A DNA stretch of 64,000 nucleotides, from the NCBI RefSeq assembly GCF_003860465.1, contig NZ_CP034184.1, positions 1-64,000 on the forward strand. The letters run 5' to 3'. Shown here one piece after another: positions 44,937 through 53,641 of the stretch. The DNA comes from Deinococcus psychrotolerans. Lineage in GTDB: Bacteria > Deinococcota > Deinococci > Deinococcales > Deinococcaceae. The position numbers and the translations under genes were made by a program. The first letter of the stretch is position 1; every line of letters starts with the position of its first letter. Below the pieces are notes generated by a model that was not told the origin of the DNA, searched no databases, and saw only the letters and a program-made list of their open reading frames with translations.

Positions 44937-46973
44937 ATGCTCACCCTGCCCAAGCAAGTCACCACGCCCGCCTGGCACCAACAGCCCCGGTGGCGCAAGT
45001 ACGTCACCCAACTTTTCGCGCTGATCAGCCGCCGCATGAACTTCACCTGCGAATTCCGAAGCGGCGACCTCATTGCCGGCGTCATCCCTGAATCTCGTCG
45101 CCTGATCATCAACCCGGCCCTGATGCCCATTCCCGACGCCGAGGTGCGGTTTGATCCGGGCACGGATCATGCGCGGCGCGTGATGCTGCTGCGCGTTATC
45201 GTGGCGCACGAAGCGGGCCACGTGGCGTTCAGTGCCCCCAAGCCTGCTCAGCCGCGCCTCGGGTGGGTGTGGAATGCCCTGGAAGACGAGCGCATGGAGC
45301 GCCTGGTCGTCCGCAGGCACCCGGAGTTGCTGAGCGACTTTGCCTTCCTGGGTGACGCCATGATGCTCAACGGGCCAGGTGGTGAGCTTGATCTGCTCAA
45401 CGCCTGCCTGGTCTGGCGCTGGGCACATGACCGTCAGGATCTGCCGTTTCTCGTCAAGCCTGAAGACGAGGAGCGCTGGATGACTTGCATTCGTCCGCTG
45501 GTCGAGGCGGCCTGGGACGCGCAAGCTGGGGAGGTTGCGGGGATCGCCCAGCAGATTCTGAATGCGCTCCTTGAAGCTGCTGCGAGCAGTGAGATGCCCA
45601 GAGCCGCGCTGAGTGCCGATGGCGCAGGCATGACCGAAACCGGGTCAACCCCCCCTGCACCACCTCGCGCAGCGCCACAAGACCATTCCGGCAATGACGC
45701 ACAGCGCGAGGGTGCTCAGGATGGGCCAGAGGGTTCGTCCGATCAAAAGAGTGATCGCTCAGACGCCGGTGCAGGAGAGGAGGGTGCTCCGGACGAGCAG
45801 GGTGAGCCGAATACTCAGGGAAGGGGCGGCTCAGAGCAGGGCGATCCCGCCACGGATGAAGACGACCAGGCCGCACAAGGCGGCTCGTCCAGTGATGGGG
45901 ACACGACGGCTGACGATCCTGCGGACACCGAGGCTCAAGACGCACAGCGCAGCCCCTCCAGCGACGGTGAGGACAGCGCCAACGCCCCTGCAACGGATGA
46001 AGGCGACCAGGCGGGACGAGGCGGCCCCTCCAGTGACGATCACGGCCCGACGTCTAACGATCCCGCAACAGCTGGGAGCACGCCAGACGAGCCAGGCGAT
46101 CCGTCCGGTACTCAGGACACGCTGGGCACAGGGAACACGCGAGGTCAAGGCAAAGGTGAGGCAGAAACGAACCCATCAGCAGGGAAGGACTGGGCCAGTC
46201 CAGCAGGCGGGGCGGGGGACGGCCTGCCGCTGCCCAGTGCGCCGGAAGAAGACCTCTGGCCTGACAGTGCGGTGTTTGAACTCGAAGCCCACGCCCGCCG
46301 TCTGAGCAGCGTTCTCGCGCCGCAAGGCACACCCGCCCACCAACAGCGCAGCCGCTCGAAAGGCCGATTCCGCTACGACCGCTACGTGACCGGAGCCGAG
46401 CGGTACTTCCAGCGCCGCGTGGGAGAGGAAAAACCTGCCCCGTTCGTCTTGCAACTCCTCGTCGACACGTCCGGAAGCATGGACGGCCCACGGCTGGCTG
46501 CCGCGCATCAGGCCGCCCTCCTGCTGTGCCGCGCGGCGTTCCTGGCCCGCAGCGATGTGCGGGTCATTACCTTCAACTTTGATGCTCAAGAAGTGGTGCC
46601 CCTGCACACCCCTTGGACTCAAGCTCAGCAGCTCGCTCACCTCCGGGCCAGTGGTGGCACGAACCTCGCTCCGGCGCTGGAACTCGCCCGCGCCTACCGC
46701 CCACCACCGACCCACAAAGAAGTCATCGGCATCATCTGCGACGGCAACCTCAAAAGCAGAGACATTCAGCGCTGCACGGCCCTGATGGACGCCCTGCGCC
46801 GCGAACGCACCACCCCACCCACCCTCTTCCCGCTGCTCATCGGTGAAGGGCTGGGAGCCACCGAAACCTGGAAATCACTCTTCGGCACCGCCGTCCCTGT
46901 CCTGGCCCTTGATGACATCGCCTTGACGCTCAAGCGTTGCCTCACCAACGAGCGCAGAAGATCCAGCGCCTGA
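44937..46973 (+). CDS. VWA protein with zincin motif (CobT-like partner of MoxR)
   Basis: 678 aa. The N-terminal part has VIVAHEAGHVAFSAP, an HExxH zinc site (HEAGH, 91-95), followed by the conserved-looking LEDERMERLVVRRHPEL. The centre (~225-410) is a long acidic Asp/Ser/Gly-rich linker with imperfect repeats (DDQAAQGGSSSDGD, DQAGRGGPSSDD). The C-terminal VWA domain has a full MIDAS: DTSGS (510-514), then SGGTNLAPAL and ICDGN. This layout resembles cobaltochelatase CobT. ATG follows GGGGAGGAAAGGCGAC. It forms an operon with the MoxR ATPase; the target is unknown. Confidence 0.85.
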   Translation: MLTLPKQVTTPAWHQQPRWRKYVTQLFALISRRMNFTCEFRSGDLIAGVIPESRRLIINPALMPIPDAEVRFDPGTDHARRVMLLRVIVAHEAGHVAFSAPKPAQPRLGWVWNALEDERMERLVVRRHPELLSDFAFLGDAMMLNGPGGELDLLNACLVWRWAHDRQDLPFLVKPEDEERWMTCIRPLVEAAWDAQAGEVAGIAQQILNALLEAAASSEMPRAALSADGAGMTETGSTPPAPPRAAPQDHSGNDAQREGAQDGPEGSSDQKSDRSDAGAGEEGAPDEQGEPNTQGRGGSEQGDPATDEDDQAAQGGSSSDGDTTADDPADTEAQDAQRSPSSDGEDSANAPATDEGDQAGRGGPSSDDHGPTSNDPATAGSTPDEPGDPSGTQDTLGTGNTRGQGKGEAETNPSAGKDWASPAGGAGDGLPLPSAPEEDLWPDSAVFELEAHARRLSSVLAPQGTPAHQQRSRSKGRFRYDRYVTGAERYFQRRVGEEKPAPFVLQLLVDTSGSMDGPRLAAAHQAALLLCRAAFLARSDVRVITFNFDAQEVVPLHTPWTQAQQLAHLRASGGTNLAPALELARAYRPPPTHKEVIGIICDGNLKSRDIQRCTALMDALRRERTTPPTLFPLLIGEGLGATETWKSLFGTAVPVLALDDIALTLKRCLTNERRRSSA

Positions 46974-47240
46974 ATCCCAACCGCGAATGAGCAAACCCCA
47001 CGCCCAAACATCCGGTTCGGTTGAAAACTGTCGCCAGCGTCCACGCGTACGACGCCTGTCTTCGTGACCGCCGACCCATCCGACCATCCGAGCCAACTCG
47101 CCCTTCAACGAGCCAAGCAGGCAGCCAAGTCAGATCAACGCTGAATGTTCCTGAATCTGAACCGACCTTACTCAGCGCCCATAGCATTAAAAGCGCTTCT
47201 ATAGAAAAGGGTCTGGGCGGAAAACCCACCGGCTTTAGCC
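46974..47240. other. short intergenic region, possible gene tail
   Basis: A 27-codon piece from GTG 47064 (VTADPSDHPSQLALQRAKQA AKSDQR, TGA 47144) has protein-like sequence but lacks a good start. The last part is the outer arm of the IS200/IS605 left end. Confidence 0.3.
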
Positions 47241-48657
47241 CTCATCGTTACCCACAAATTAGGGTGAGGGGGCAGGGGGGCACCAGGTAAGATCAAGCAA
47301 TCGCATCCAACCTCTCCACAACGTCTGCCAACCTGGTTCTCCGTCACTCTTACGTGCCAGAAACCCTCCTAAATTTGCTACAGCACGCCAAAAGACACGT
47401 AAGGTTAGGGATGTTGCAGGTTGATGAAGTCGATAGGCGACTACTCGGCAGAGTGGTTCAGGGATCAACTGGCGAGCCAGTTGATCCCCATCTTCACGTG
47501 AAGCATTCCGGAGCCACAATAAACGCACAGCGACGATGGCGAGGAAGCCCAGCAACCTGTGAAGACGCTTCCCAGAACGGAGTTGCCGGGCTTCCATTCG
47601 GCAGCCTGATTTGAGGCATTTGTGATATTCCTCGATGTTCCAGCGTAACGAATACCAGGAGAGGCGCTCCAGAGCAGCTTCCACCGTGAGGCACGGAAGC
47701 GTGCTGACCAGAAGCCACTCCACGGCATCGCCCGAAGTTGCGAGGTCAAAGGCACGAACGCACCATACCCGTTGAGCGGGGAACCCCCGCTCAGGGCCAT
47801 TTCTGGGCGCACACAGTTGGCAGGTGTCAAAGGCGATACCGAGCTGAACAGGCGTGACGACGTGGGTTTTGGGGTCTCGATACTTCAGCAGTGTGGTCGT
47901 GACCGGTGGTTTTGCCCGCATCCACTCCATAAGACGCTGTGAACCTTCATTGGTTTCAACGCAGCGGTTTTGGGCCACCCGCATGACCACTTGCCACTGG
48001 AGGCTCCGTGCGATCCGTAGGTAACTGAACACGTCACTGCCACGATCCCCCACACTGATCCAAGTACAACCAGGGGGCACACCGCCGATCGCCTGTACAG
48101 TATCAGCCCAGACATCGTATTCCGTATGTCGTCCTGCACGTTCTGTACGGGTTTCATGTCCTTTGTGTCGCTCTGTCCTCGTCCAGACATGCTGCCACGC
48201 TAGGCCGAGGACGCTGGCTCCACTGGATGTCGGTGTGACTGCAAGCGCTGAATGCATCAGAAATCCGCGCCCGCGTGTGTCACCGATATGACCCAAACCA
48301 GTCGTGGCGACGTGTGGGCTGAAATCGAGCTCAGTTGTGTCCTGAATGAAGAGGACGGGCAGCGCAGACTGCGCTGCCCGTCGGGTATGTTGCCAGTGAA
48401 CGGCTGATAGCAATTCATGACTCAAGCGCTCTTCGTCAAGCAGTCGATAGGCCGCTTTGACATCGCTCCAGCAACCACATTGCTGCGGCAGGGAGCCCTC
48501 TGGAAACCGTGCCAGTGCCGCCCCTAAGCTGACAGCTCGCTTTGTTCGCCGTCTATCCCCAAGGTCGAGAGAACTCCATTGCTCCTCCGCCCATTGCCGG
48601 GCATCCAACCAATTGGTGTCCATTCTTCAGTTTGCGCCACTTGTGGGTAACGATGAG
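47241..48657 (-). mobile_element. IS50/Tn5-group IS4-family element inserted in an IS200/IS605 end
   Basis: 1417 bp with terminal repeats CTCATCGTTACCCACAA (left) and its complement (right). GGCTTTAGCC flanks both ends (47231-47240 and 48658-48667) as a 9-10 bp target duplication. Single transposase on the minus strand. Confidence 0.9.
47259..48623 (-). CDS. IS50-group transposase
   Basis: 454 aa. The N-terminal DNA-binding part (WAEEQWSSLDLGDRRRTKRA) is typical of Tn5-like transposases. DDE core: VLFIQDTTELDFS, WISVGDRGSDVFSYL, and the YREK-type signature in LSWYSLRWNIEEYHKCLKSG with the catalytic Glu. It appears complete. Confidence 0.92.
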   Translation of the reverse strand: MDTNWLDARQWAEEQWSSLDLGDRRRTKRAVSLGAALARFPEGSLPQQCGCWSDVKAAYRLLDEERLSHELLSAVHWQHTRRAAQSALPVLFIQDTTELDFSPHVATTGLGHIGDTRGRGFLMHSALAVTPTSSGASVLGLAWQHVWTRTERHKGHETRTERAGRHTEYDVWADTVQAIGGVPPGCTWISVGDRGSDVFSYLRIARSLQWQVVMRVAQNRCVETNEGSQRLMEWMRAKPPVTTTLLKYRDPKTHVVTPVQLGIAFDTCQLCAPRNGPERGFPAQRVWCVRAFDLATSGDAVEWLLVSTLPCLTVEAALERLSWYSLRWNIEEYHKCLKSGCRMEARQLRSGKRLHRLLGFLAIVAVRLLWLRNASREDGDQLARQLIPEPLCRVVAYRLHQPATSLTLRVFWRAVANLGGFLARKSDGEPGWQTLWRGWMRLLDLTWCPPAPSP

Positions 48658-48780
48658 GGCTTTAGCCGTGGGATGGATGGCCCAGCCACCCGCAGGGCGG
48701 GAAGCTAAAGCCGAGCGCCTGACCGAAAGTCTACTCGGTGTCTGTTGTAGCTTGCAACAGACACGCCGAACCGCTAGACT

Positions 48781-49185
48781 GTGTTTGTGCCTAACGCCAA
48801 CCTCCACAAACAAACTTCGGTGACGCATCTGCGCTACCACTTCGTGTTCTGCCCGAAACGGCGGCGCAAGGTGTTGGTGAATGGCGTGGCTGATCGTTTG
48901 AAAGTGCTGCTGGGCGAGAAGTGCGCCGCGCTGGGTTGGGAGATTGTGGCGCTGGAAGTCATGCCAGACCACGTTCACCTGTTCATCAGCACGGGGCCGG
49001 ATGTTTCGCCCAGTCAGGTCATGCACGCCCTCAAGGGGTACACCAGCCGGATTCTCAGGCAGGAATACCCAAGCTTGAACACGCTCCCGTCGCTGTGGAC
49101 TCGCTCTTTCTGGGCTAGCACGGCGGGCAACGTCAGCGCAGAAGTCATTCAGAAGTACATCGCAGAACAGAAGACGAGGGATTGA
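48781..49185 (+). CDS. tnpA: IS200/IS605 Y1 transposase TnpA
   Basis: About 132-134 aa. The HUH motif is in EVMPDHVHLFIS and the catalytic Tyr region in VIQKYIAEQK. The N-terminus TSVTHLRYHFVFCPKRRRKV is typical. GTG 48781 or 48787 starts. Its stop abuts the tnpB start. It would excise single-stranded element DNA, although the damaged left end may prevent this. Confidence 0.9.
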   Translation: MFVPNANLHKQTSVTHLRYHFVFCPKRRRKVLVNGVADRLKVLLGEKCAALGWEIVALEVMPDHVHLFISTGPDVSPSQVMHALKGYTSRILRQEYPSLNTLPSLWTRSFWASTAGNVSAEVIQKYIAEQKTRD

Positions 49186-50325
49186 ATGCTTAAAGCCTTC
49201 AGATACCGTCTTTGCCCTACCAAAGCGCAAGAAACTGAGCTGTTCAATCAGTTGCGCCTTTGTCGCAACCTGTATAACGCTGGACTGGAGGAAAGAATTG
49301 GAGCGTACAAGAAAAAGAAAGAGACGCTGAACTATTACGACCAGGCCAATAAACTGGGTGAGGTCAAAGAGGCGTTGCCGGAATACAAAGGCGTCTACTC
49401 TCAGGTGCTGCAAGATGTTTTGAAGCGGCTGGACAAGGCGTATCAGGCGTTTTTCCGCAGGGTCAAAGCGGGCCAGAAAGCAGGCTTCCCACGCTTCCAG
49501 GGACGTGACCGCTACGATTCCTTTACCTACCCGCAGTCGGGCTTCACGGTGGCTCAGGATGGACGCACGGCGTACTTCTCCAAAATTGGGAACGTTCGTA
49601 TCCGGTTGAGTAGACCGCTGGAAGGCAAGCTGAAAACCGCTACGTTGATTCACGATTGCGGCGAATGGTACGTCAGCTACATCTGTCAGGTTGAATCTCG
49701 GCTGACGCCCAGCACGGGGCAAAGCGTCGGGATTGACGTGGGGACAACGCATTTCTTAATCACCTCCGATGGGGAGTTTGTAGACAACCCCCGTCACTTT
49801 CAGAACGCCATGAAGAAACTGCGAGTCGCGCAACGTGCCGTTGCCCGCAAACCGAGCAATCGCAGCAACACGCGCAGAAAAGCGGTGAAGCGAGTTGCGA
49901 AGCTGCACCGCAAGGTGGCGCGTCAACGTCTGGACTTTCATCACAAAGCAGCCCGCAAACTGGTCAATGAAAATGACCTGATTGCACACGAAAACCTCAA
50001 CGTCGGTGGGATGGGACGCGGGAATCTGGCCCGCAGTATCCATGATGTTGGGTGGAGTCAGTTCTTCCAGATACTCGCTTTCAAGGCAGAATGCGCCGGA
50101 AAACGAGTGATAGCGGTTGACCCGCGCTATACGTCGCAAGCGTGCAGCAAGTGTGGGCACACCGAGAAGGCCAACCGAGTGAGTCAGTCCCGTTTCGTGT
50201 GCCGGAGTTGCGGGCATACCATGAACGCTGACCATAACGCGGCTGTCAACATTTTGGGCCGGGCAGGCCCTTTGAGCGTCAACGTAGGGATTTCTAGCCC
50301 ATGCGTTGCTCAAGAATCCCACTGA
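49186..50325 (+). CDS. tnpB: TnpB RNA-guided nuclease
   Basis: 379 aa, full length for the family. RuvC-type residues: D184 ([11 protein letters not shown]), E269 ([12 protein letters not shown]), D349 ([14 protein letters not shown]). The zinc ribbon [11 protein letters not shown] ... CRSCGHT is intact. It would use an RNA from the element's right end as guide to cut DNA next to its target-adjacent motif. It starts directly at the tnpA stop. Confidence 0.93.
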   Translation: MLKAFRYRLCPTKAQETELFNQLRLCRNLYNAGLEERIGAYKKKKETLNYYDQANKLGEVKEALPEYKGVYSQVLQDVLKRLDKAYQAFFRRVKAGQKAGFPRFQGRDRYDSFTYPQSGFTVAQDGRTAYFSKIGNVRIRLSRPLEGKLKTATLIHDCGEWYVSYICQVESRLTPSTGQSVGIDVGTTHFLITSDGEFVDNPRHFQNAMKKLRVAQRAVARKPSNRSNTRRKAVKRVAKLHRKVARQRLDFHHKAARKLVNENDLIAHENLNVGGMGRGNLARSIHDVGWSQFFQILAFKAECAGKRVIAVDPRYTSQACSKCGHTEKANRVSQSRFVCRSCGHTMNADHNAAVNILGRAGPLSVNVGISSPCVAQESH

Positions 50326-50345
50326 TTCATCAGTGGGATTGTCAA
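50235..50345 (+). ncRNA. candidate TnpB guide (omega/reRNA) from the right end
   Basis: In IS200/IS605 elements the guide scaffold covers the tnpB 3' end and the right-end hairpin and reads into flanking DNA. Here the 12-bp hairpin at 50315-50340 overlaps the tnpB stop region. The guide would begin just after the element end near 50345, in the iteron region. Extent is inferred. Confidence 0.4.
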
Positions 50346-50347
50346 TT

Positions 50348-50711
50348 CCCCGACCTCTTTGGGGGAAAGAGCGCTGGATTCCAGATAGCGTGTTGCCATT
50401 TCAAACGCTCGTCCCATCCGACCTCTTTGGGGGGAAATAACAAATGGGCGTCTAGTACGACCTTCAGGTGTTCCGACCTCTTTGGGGCAAAGTCCCGACC
50501 CCTTTGGCGGAACAGCCATTCACGCTTCGCCCGACCCCTTTGGGGGAAGCAGCTCGGCAGCTGCGCCCAGAGCATAAAAAACTCTCCTTTTGCCTCCCCG
50601 GACTTCATTCCCCAGAATCAACGACCCCTTTGGTGGAAGACGTCCCACAAAGCCCGACCTTTTTGGGGGAAATCAGCGTCTTTCCCCGACCCCTTTGGGG
50701 GAAAGACGCTA
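50348..50711 (+). repeat. iterons of a plasmid replication origin
   Basis: Eight copies of CCCGACCCCTTTGGGGGAAA (variants with CTCTTT or TTTTT) start near 50348, 50417, 50472, 50493, 50529, 50619, 50653 and 50684, all in the same orientation with uneven spacing. The last copy is extended to a dyad with 13-bp arms AGCGTCTTTCCCC/GGGGAAAGACGCT (50676-50711). Placed immediately upstream of the Rep gene, they are the expected Rep-binding sites; the final palindrome may be the autorepression operator. Confidence 0.85.
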
Positions 50712-50752
50712 TAAAATGCTGTTCCAGACGAGGTTAAGTCCTTTGCCTTGTT

Positions 50753-50793
50753 GTTGTTTTCTTTTAATCTTTATAAAGATCTTTAAAAACAAC
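50753..50793. other. AT-rich dyad, candidate DNA-unwinding element
   Basis: GTTGTTTT and AAAACAAC bracket an AT-only core with TTTATAAAGATCTTT. It is by far the most AT-rich spot near the origin, between iterons and Rep start. Confidence 0.6.
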
Positions 50794-50818
50794 ACTTCAA
50801 GGTCAGCCAGGAGGAGCC

Positions 50819-52192
50819 GTGAGCAAGCGAATCTTTCCCGTTCAGAACTTCACTGACGAGCACTTCATTGCCAAGCTCGGCCTGGTGAGTGTGCAGTCCC
50901 GGCTGGATCCCCAGCAGTCAAGTTCCAAGCGGTGGACGAGCCAGTTCATGGTGGACGGAGTCCCTTATCACCTCGACGGCTTCGCAGCAGATTTTGGACG
51001 GCCCAGAGGTATTGACACTGACACCCAGATTGCGATTGAGACGCTGTTCCACTTGCAAGGCTGTCCGAGTGACGACACCCTGACGGTCAGTGCTTACGAG
51101 CTGCGCGAAGCGTGCCTGATGACCGATAAGGGCACCAACTACCTCAAACTGCGTGAAAGTCTAATGCGGCTGTGGCGGGTCGGTTTCATCGTTCAGAAGG
51201 CCCATTACCAGCCAGAGAGTCCCTGGGGACTGTACCTCAACGAAACCCTGAGTTTGATCGCCCGCATCCGGTTCTGGAGTGCCGGGGCAAAGAAAGCCTC
51301 CCGTGAACTGGACGAACTCGTGCCTGCCGGGAAACTGGTGATTCAACTGTCTGAGCCGTATGCACAAAGTATCCGGGCGGGCTTTACCCACACCCTGAAC
51401 CGTGAACTGCTCGCCAGCTTGGAGCAACCCACCGCCCGCGCGTTGTACCGGCTTCAGCAGGCTCACCGGCATGAAGATGGGCGTCCGTTACGGGTGGCAT
51501 TGACGGACTGGGCGACGGCCTGCGGCATCACGAGTACCGAAACAGACAAAATCAGGCGGGTTCTGGGAGCCGCGCATGAAGAATTGCAGGCGAACAACTA
51601 CCTTGACAGCATTGAAGTTGAAGGCCGGGGCAGCGCCCAGGTACTGAACTATCATTTCCGCAGTGCTGGCAGCGCCGACCCCAGTCTGGTGCGCTTGCTG
51701 CGCGACGTTGGCGTGAGTGCCGTTCGGGCTGAGCAACTCGCCGCCGCCCACCCTAAACAAGTGGAGTTGGCCGTCCGCTACGTCCAGCAGCGCCAGAAGA
51801 CCAACCAGGTTCGCAGTCCCGGCGGATTGGTAGCGGATATCCTGACCAACCCGGACAAATACGTGCTGCCTGAAGCGGCGACTGCTCCTGTGAGGGTATC
51901 CGTCAGCCCCCAGCGGCGTCCGTTCGAAGAAGAGGCCAAAGCGGAAGAAGCGTACCGGCAACGCCACCAGATGCTGCTGCAATTGGAGCCGCAAGTGCAG
52001 TGGGAAGAAAGCAAAGCCACGCTCAAACTCCTCCTCAAGTCCGCGCTCAGCGCTCAGCAATTTGAGCGGCTGGCGGAGCGGTGCCAATCCGGGCAGTTGA
52101 TGGCCGCCGAACTGGCCAGTGGTCTCAGCCGCGCGACCGCTCAGAACCAAAAAGAAGACGTGTTGAAGAGCTTGCTTGAGTTGCTGAAGTAG
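50819..52192 (+). CDS. plasmid replication initiator protein (RepA-like)
   Basis: 457 aa. Replication initiator type A pattern: an N-terminal winged helix region with TDTQIAIETLFHLQGCPSDD, LRESLMRLWRVGFIVQKAHY, LNETLSLIARIRFW and LNRELLASLEQPTARALYRL, then an extended helical C-terminus. GTG 50819 has AGGAGGAGCC upstream. It would bind the iterons and open the AT-rich element. It is followed by a terminator. Confidence 0.85.
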   Translation: MSKRIFPVQNFTDEHFIAKLGLVSVQSRLDPQQSSSKRWTSQFMVDGVPYHLDGFAADFGRPRGIDTDTQIAIETLFHLQGCPSDDTLTVSAYELREACLMTDKGTNYLKLRESLMRLWRVGFIVQKAHYQPESPWGLYLNETLSLIARIRFWSAGAKKASRELDELVPAGKLVIQLSEPYAQSIRAGFTHTLNRELLASLEQPTARALYRLQQAHRHEDGRPLRVALTDWATACGITSTETDKIRRVLGAAHEELQANNYLDSIEVEGRGSAQVLNYHFRSAGSADPSLVRLLRDVGVSAVRAEQLAAAHPKQVELAVRYVQQRQKTNQVRSPGGLVADILTNPDKYVLPEAATAPVRVSVSPQRRPFEEEAKAEEAYRQRHQMLLQLEPQVQWEESKATLKLLLKSALSAQQFERLAERCQSGQLMAAELASGLSRATAQNQKEDVLKSLLELLK

Positions 52193-52209
52193 CAGGTTCA
52201 GCGAAATTT

Positions 52210-52257
52210 GGCTGAGGACGCCCCGCCCGAACACCACCAGTGTGTCTCAGCCTTTTT
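52210..52257 (+). terminator. Rho-independent terminator after rep
   Basis: GGCTGAG pairs with CTCAGCC and is followed by five T. The bases after it (TTTTTGACCCTCACGC) equal those after the terminator at 4.35 kb. Confidence 0.7.
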
Positions 52258-52302
52258 GACCCTCACGCCGAGCGCTGCCGCGCACCGGCGTGCAGCGCGG
52301 GT

Positions 52303-53622
52303 ATGTTAAATTCCTTTGCGCTCTTGGCAGTGACTGGCCTGCTCGCCCTCTTCGGCCTCAACGAAGCCAACCCTTTCCCCCGAGTGCGGCTGAGCAAAGT
52401 GCGCGGGCTGCCCAAGAATGCCCTGGCCCTCAACGGCAACCTCTTCGCCCAGGATGACCACGACGTCCGCTCCACCCCGACCGCTGCACCTGAAGCGGCC
52501 CACGCGCTGTACGGCGTTGAAGTCAGCGGCTCCAGCGACACCGCCCGCTTCACCGCCAACGCTGCCGCAAAGCAGACCCTTCTCGCGCCTCTCCCTGACC
52601 TTGCGCTGCTGCGGGCGTACAGCGGCGGCGGCGGGATCGGAGAGAGCGCCAACCAGTTCTACACCCCCGCCCGCCTCGGGGCCTTGCTGTGGGACGCCGT
52701 CACCCCATACCTGAAGCTGGACGACGAAAAGAAACCGATCCGCGCCCTCGAACCCAGCTGCGGCAACGGCAGCCTGCTCACCCATGCCCCCGCAGGCGTC
52801 CTCCTGACGGGCGTGGAATACGATCCCACCGCTGCCAAAGCCGCCCAACTCCTGCACCCTCACGCCGCTGTCCACAGCATGCCGTTCGAGCGGTACGCCA
52901 AACGCAGCAGCGAGGCGCTCTTCGACGTCGTCATCGCCAACCCCCCCTACGGTTCTAGAGGCGAAACCCGTGACCTGCACGAGCAGGGCGAATCCCGCAG
53001 CGAGCGCTACTTCATGCAGCAGATCCTGGCCCGCACCCAATTCCAGACCGGGCTGGTGAGCGTCCTGATCCCCATCGCCCTGCTGCACGGCGCGTCTCAC
53101 CAGAGCTGGCGTGAAGCGCTGCTCAAGCAGGCCCTGCCCATCCATGCCGCCGTCATCCCTACTGGGGCCTTCAAAGACGCTGGAGCGGGCGTCACCACGG
53201 CGCTGCTGATCTTGCGCCGTCACGATCACGGCGTGGCTGAAGCCTTGAGCACCCTGAGTGCCGAGCAAGTGACCGATGTGCTGTTCGAGTACGCCAGTGA
53301 CTTGTGGCACCGCCAGCTCCTGCGCCACTTCAAACAGGGCAGCAGCCTCATCGAGACCTCCAGCAGTGACGGCAACTGGACCCACAAGCTCCGCTTCACG
53401 TACAGCGCCTACTGCTTGTGCGCCAACACCAAGCTCAGTGTCGGGCGGTACGGCAACCCCCTGCTGGAAGGCCCGCTCAAGCAGGGCGGCCTCAGCCAGT
53501 TCCACGATCAAGTGGCCTGCGGTATGAAAAGCCAGCCAGTGGTCTTCAAGACCGTTATCGAAACGATCTGGGTAATGCTCCAGGAAATCCTTCCAAAAAC
53601 GTCCGCCCACTTGCGAGGGTAG
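52303..53622 (+). CDS. N6-adenine methyltransferase half of an IS-split methylase-helicase
   Basis: From ATG 52303: a class I SAM-binding site ALEPSCGNGSLLTHAPAG (~residue 148), the NPPY catalytic motif in FDVVIANPPYGSRGETRDLH (nt 52938-52949) and a target-recognition-like part after it. At 53570 an IS3-type element breaks the frame (last ~17 codons are IS sequence). Removing the IS and one CTG copy gives ...VIETICDQQGDEAAK..., continuous with the helicase at 54.8 kb, about 1717 aa in all. Such fused proteins occur on phages and plasmids. The half may still make a methyltransferase, but the fusion is lost. Confidence 0.8.
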   Translation: MLNSFALLAVTGLLALFGLNEANPFPRVRLSKVRGLPKNALALNGNLFAQDDHDVRSTPTAAPEAAHALYGVEVSGSSDTARFTANAAAKQTLLAPLPDLALLRAYSGGGGIGESANQFYTPARLGALLWDAVTPYLKLDDEKKPIRALEPSCGNGSLLTHAPAGVLLTGVEYDPTAAKAAQLLHPHAAVHSMPFERYAKRSSEALFDVVIANPPYGSRGETRDLHEQGESRSERYFMQQILARTQFQTGLVSVLIPIALLHGASHQSWREALLKQALPIHAAVIPTGAFKDAGAGVTTALLILRRHDHGVAEALSTLSAEQVTDVLFEYASDLWHRQLLRHFKQGSSLIETSSSDGNWTHKLRFTYSAYCLCANTKLSVGRYGNPLLEGPLKQGGLSQFHDQVACGMKSQPVVFKTVIETIWVMLQEILPKTSAHLRG

Positions 53623-53641
53623 GGCACACTGGAGGGAAATT

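Larger units (their letters stand above)
48658..50345 (+). mobile_element. IS200/IS605-family element (tnpA-tnpB)
   Basis: Y1 transposase and TnpB in tandem. The right end has a perfect 12-bp stem hairpin (AATCCCACTGAT/ATCAGTGGGATT, 50315-50340). The left-end hairpin CCCACCGGCT-TT-AGCCGTGGG is split by the IS50-like element, so the real left edge lies before 47231 and is not resolved. Confidence 0.85.

Noticed and set aside
43280..45163. 627-codon minus-strand ORF opposite the MoxR ATPase
   Set aside because: It is an open shadow caused by GC-rich codon use; the plus strand carries AAA and VWA motifs.
50348..50711. CRISPR array reading of the CCCGACCCCTTTGGGGGAAA repeats
   Set aside because: Spacing is irregular (about 21 to 90 bp) and the repeats lead into an AT-rich element and a Rep gene; iterons explain them.
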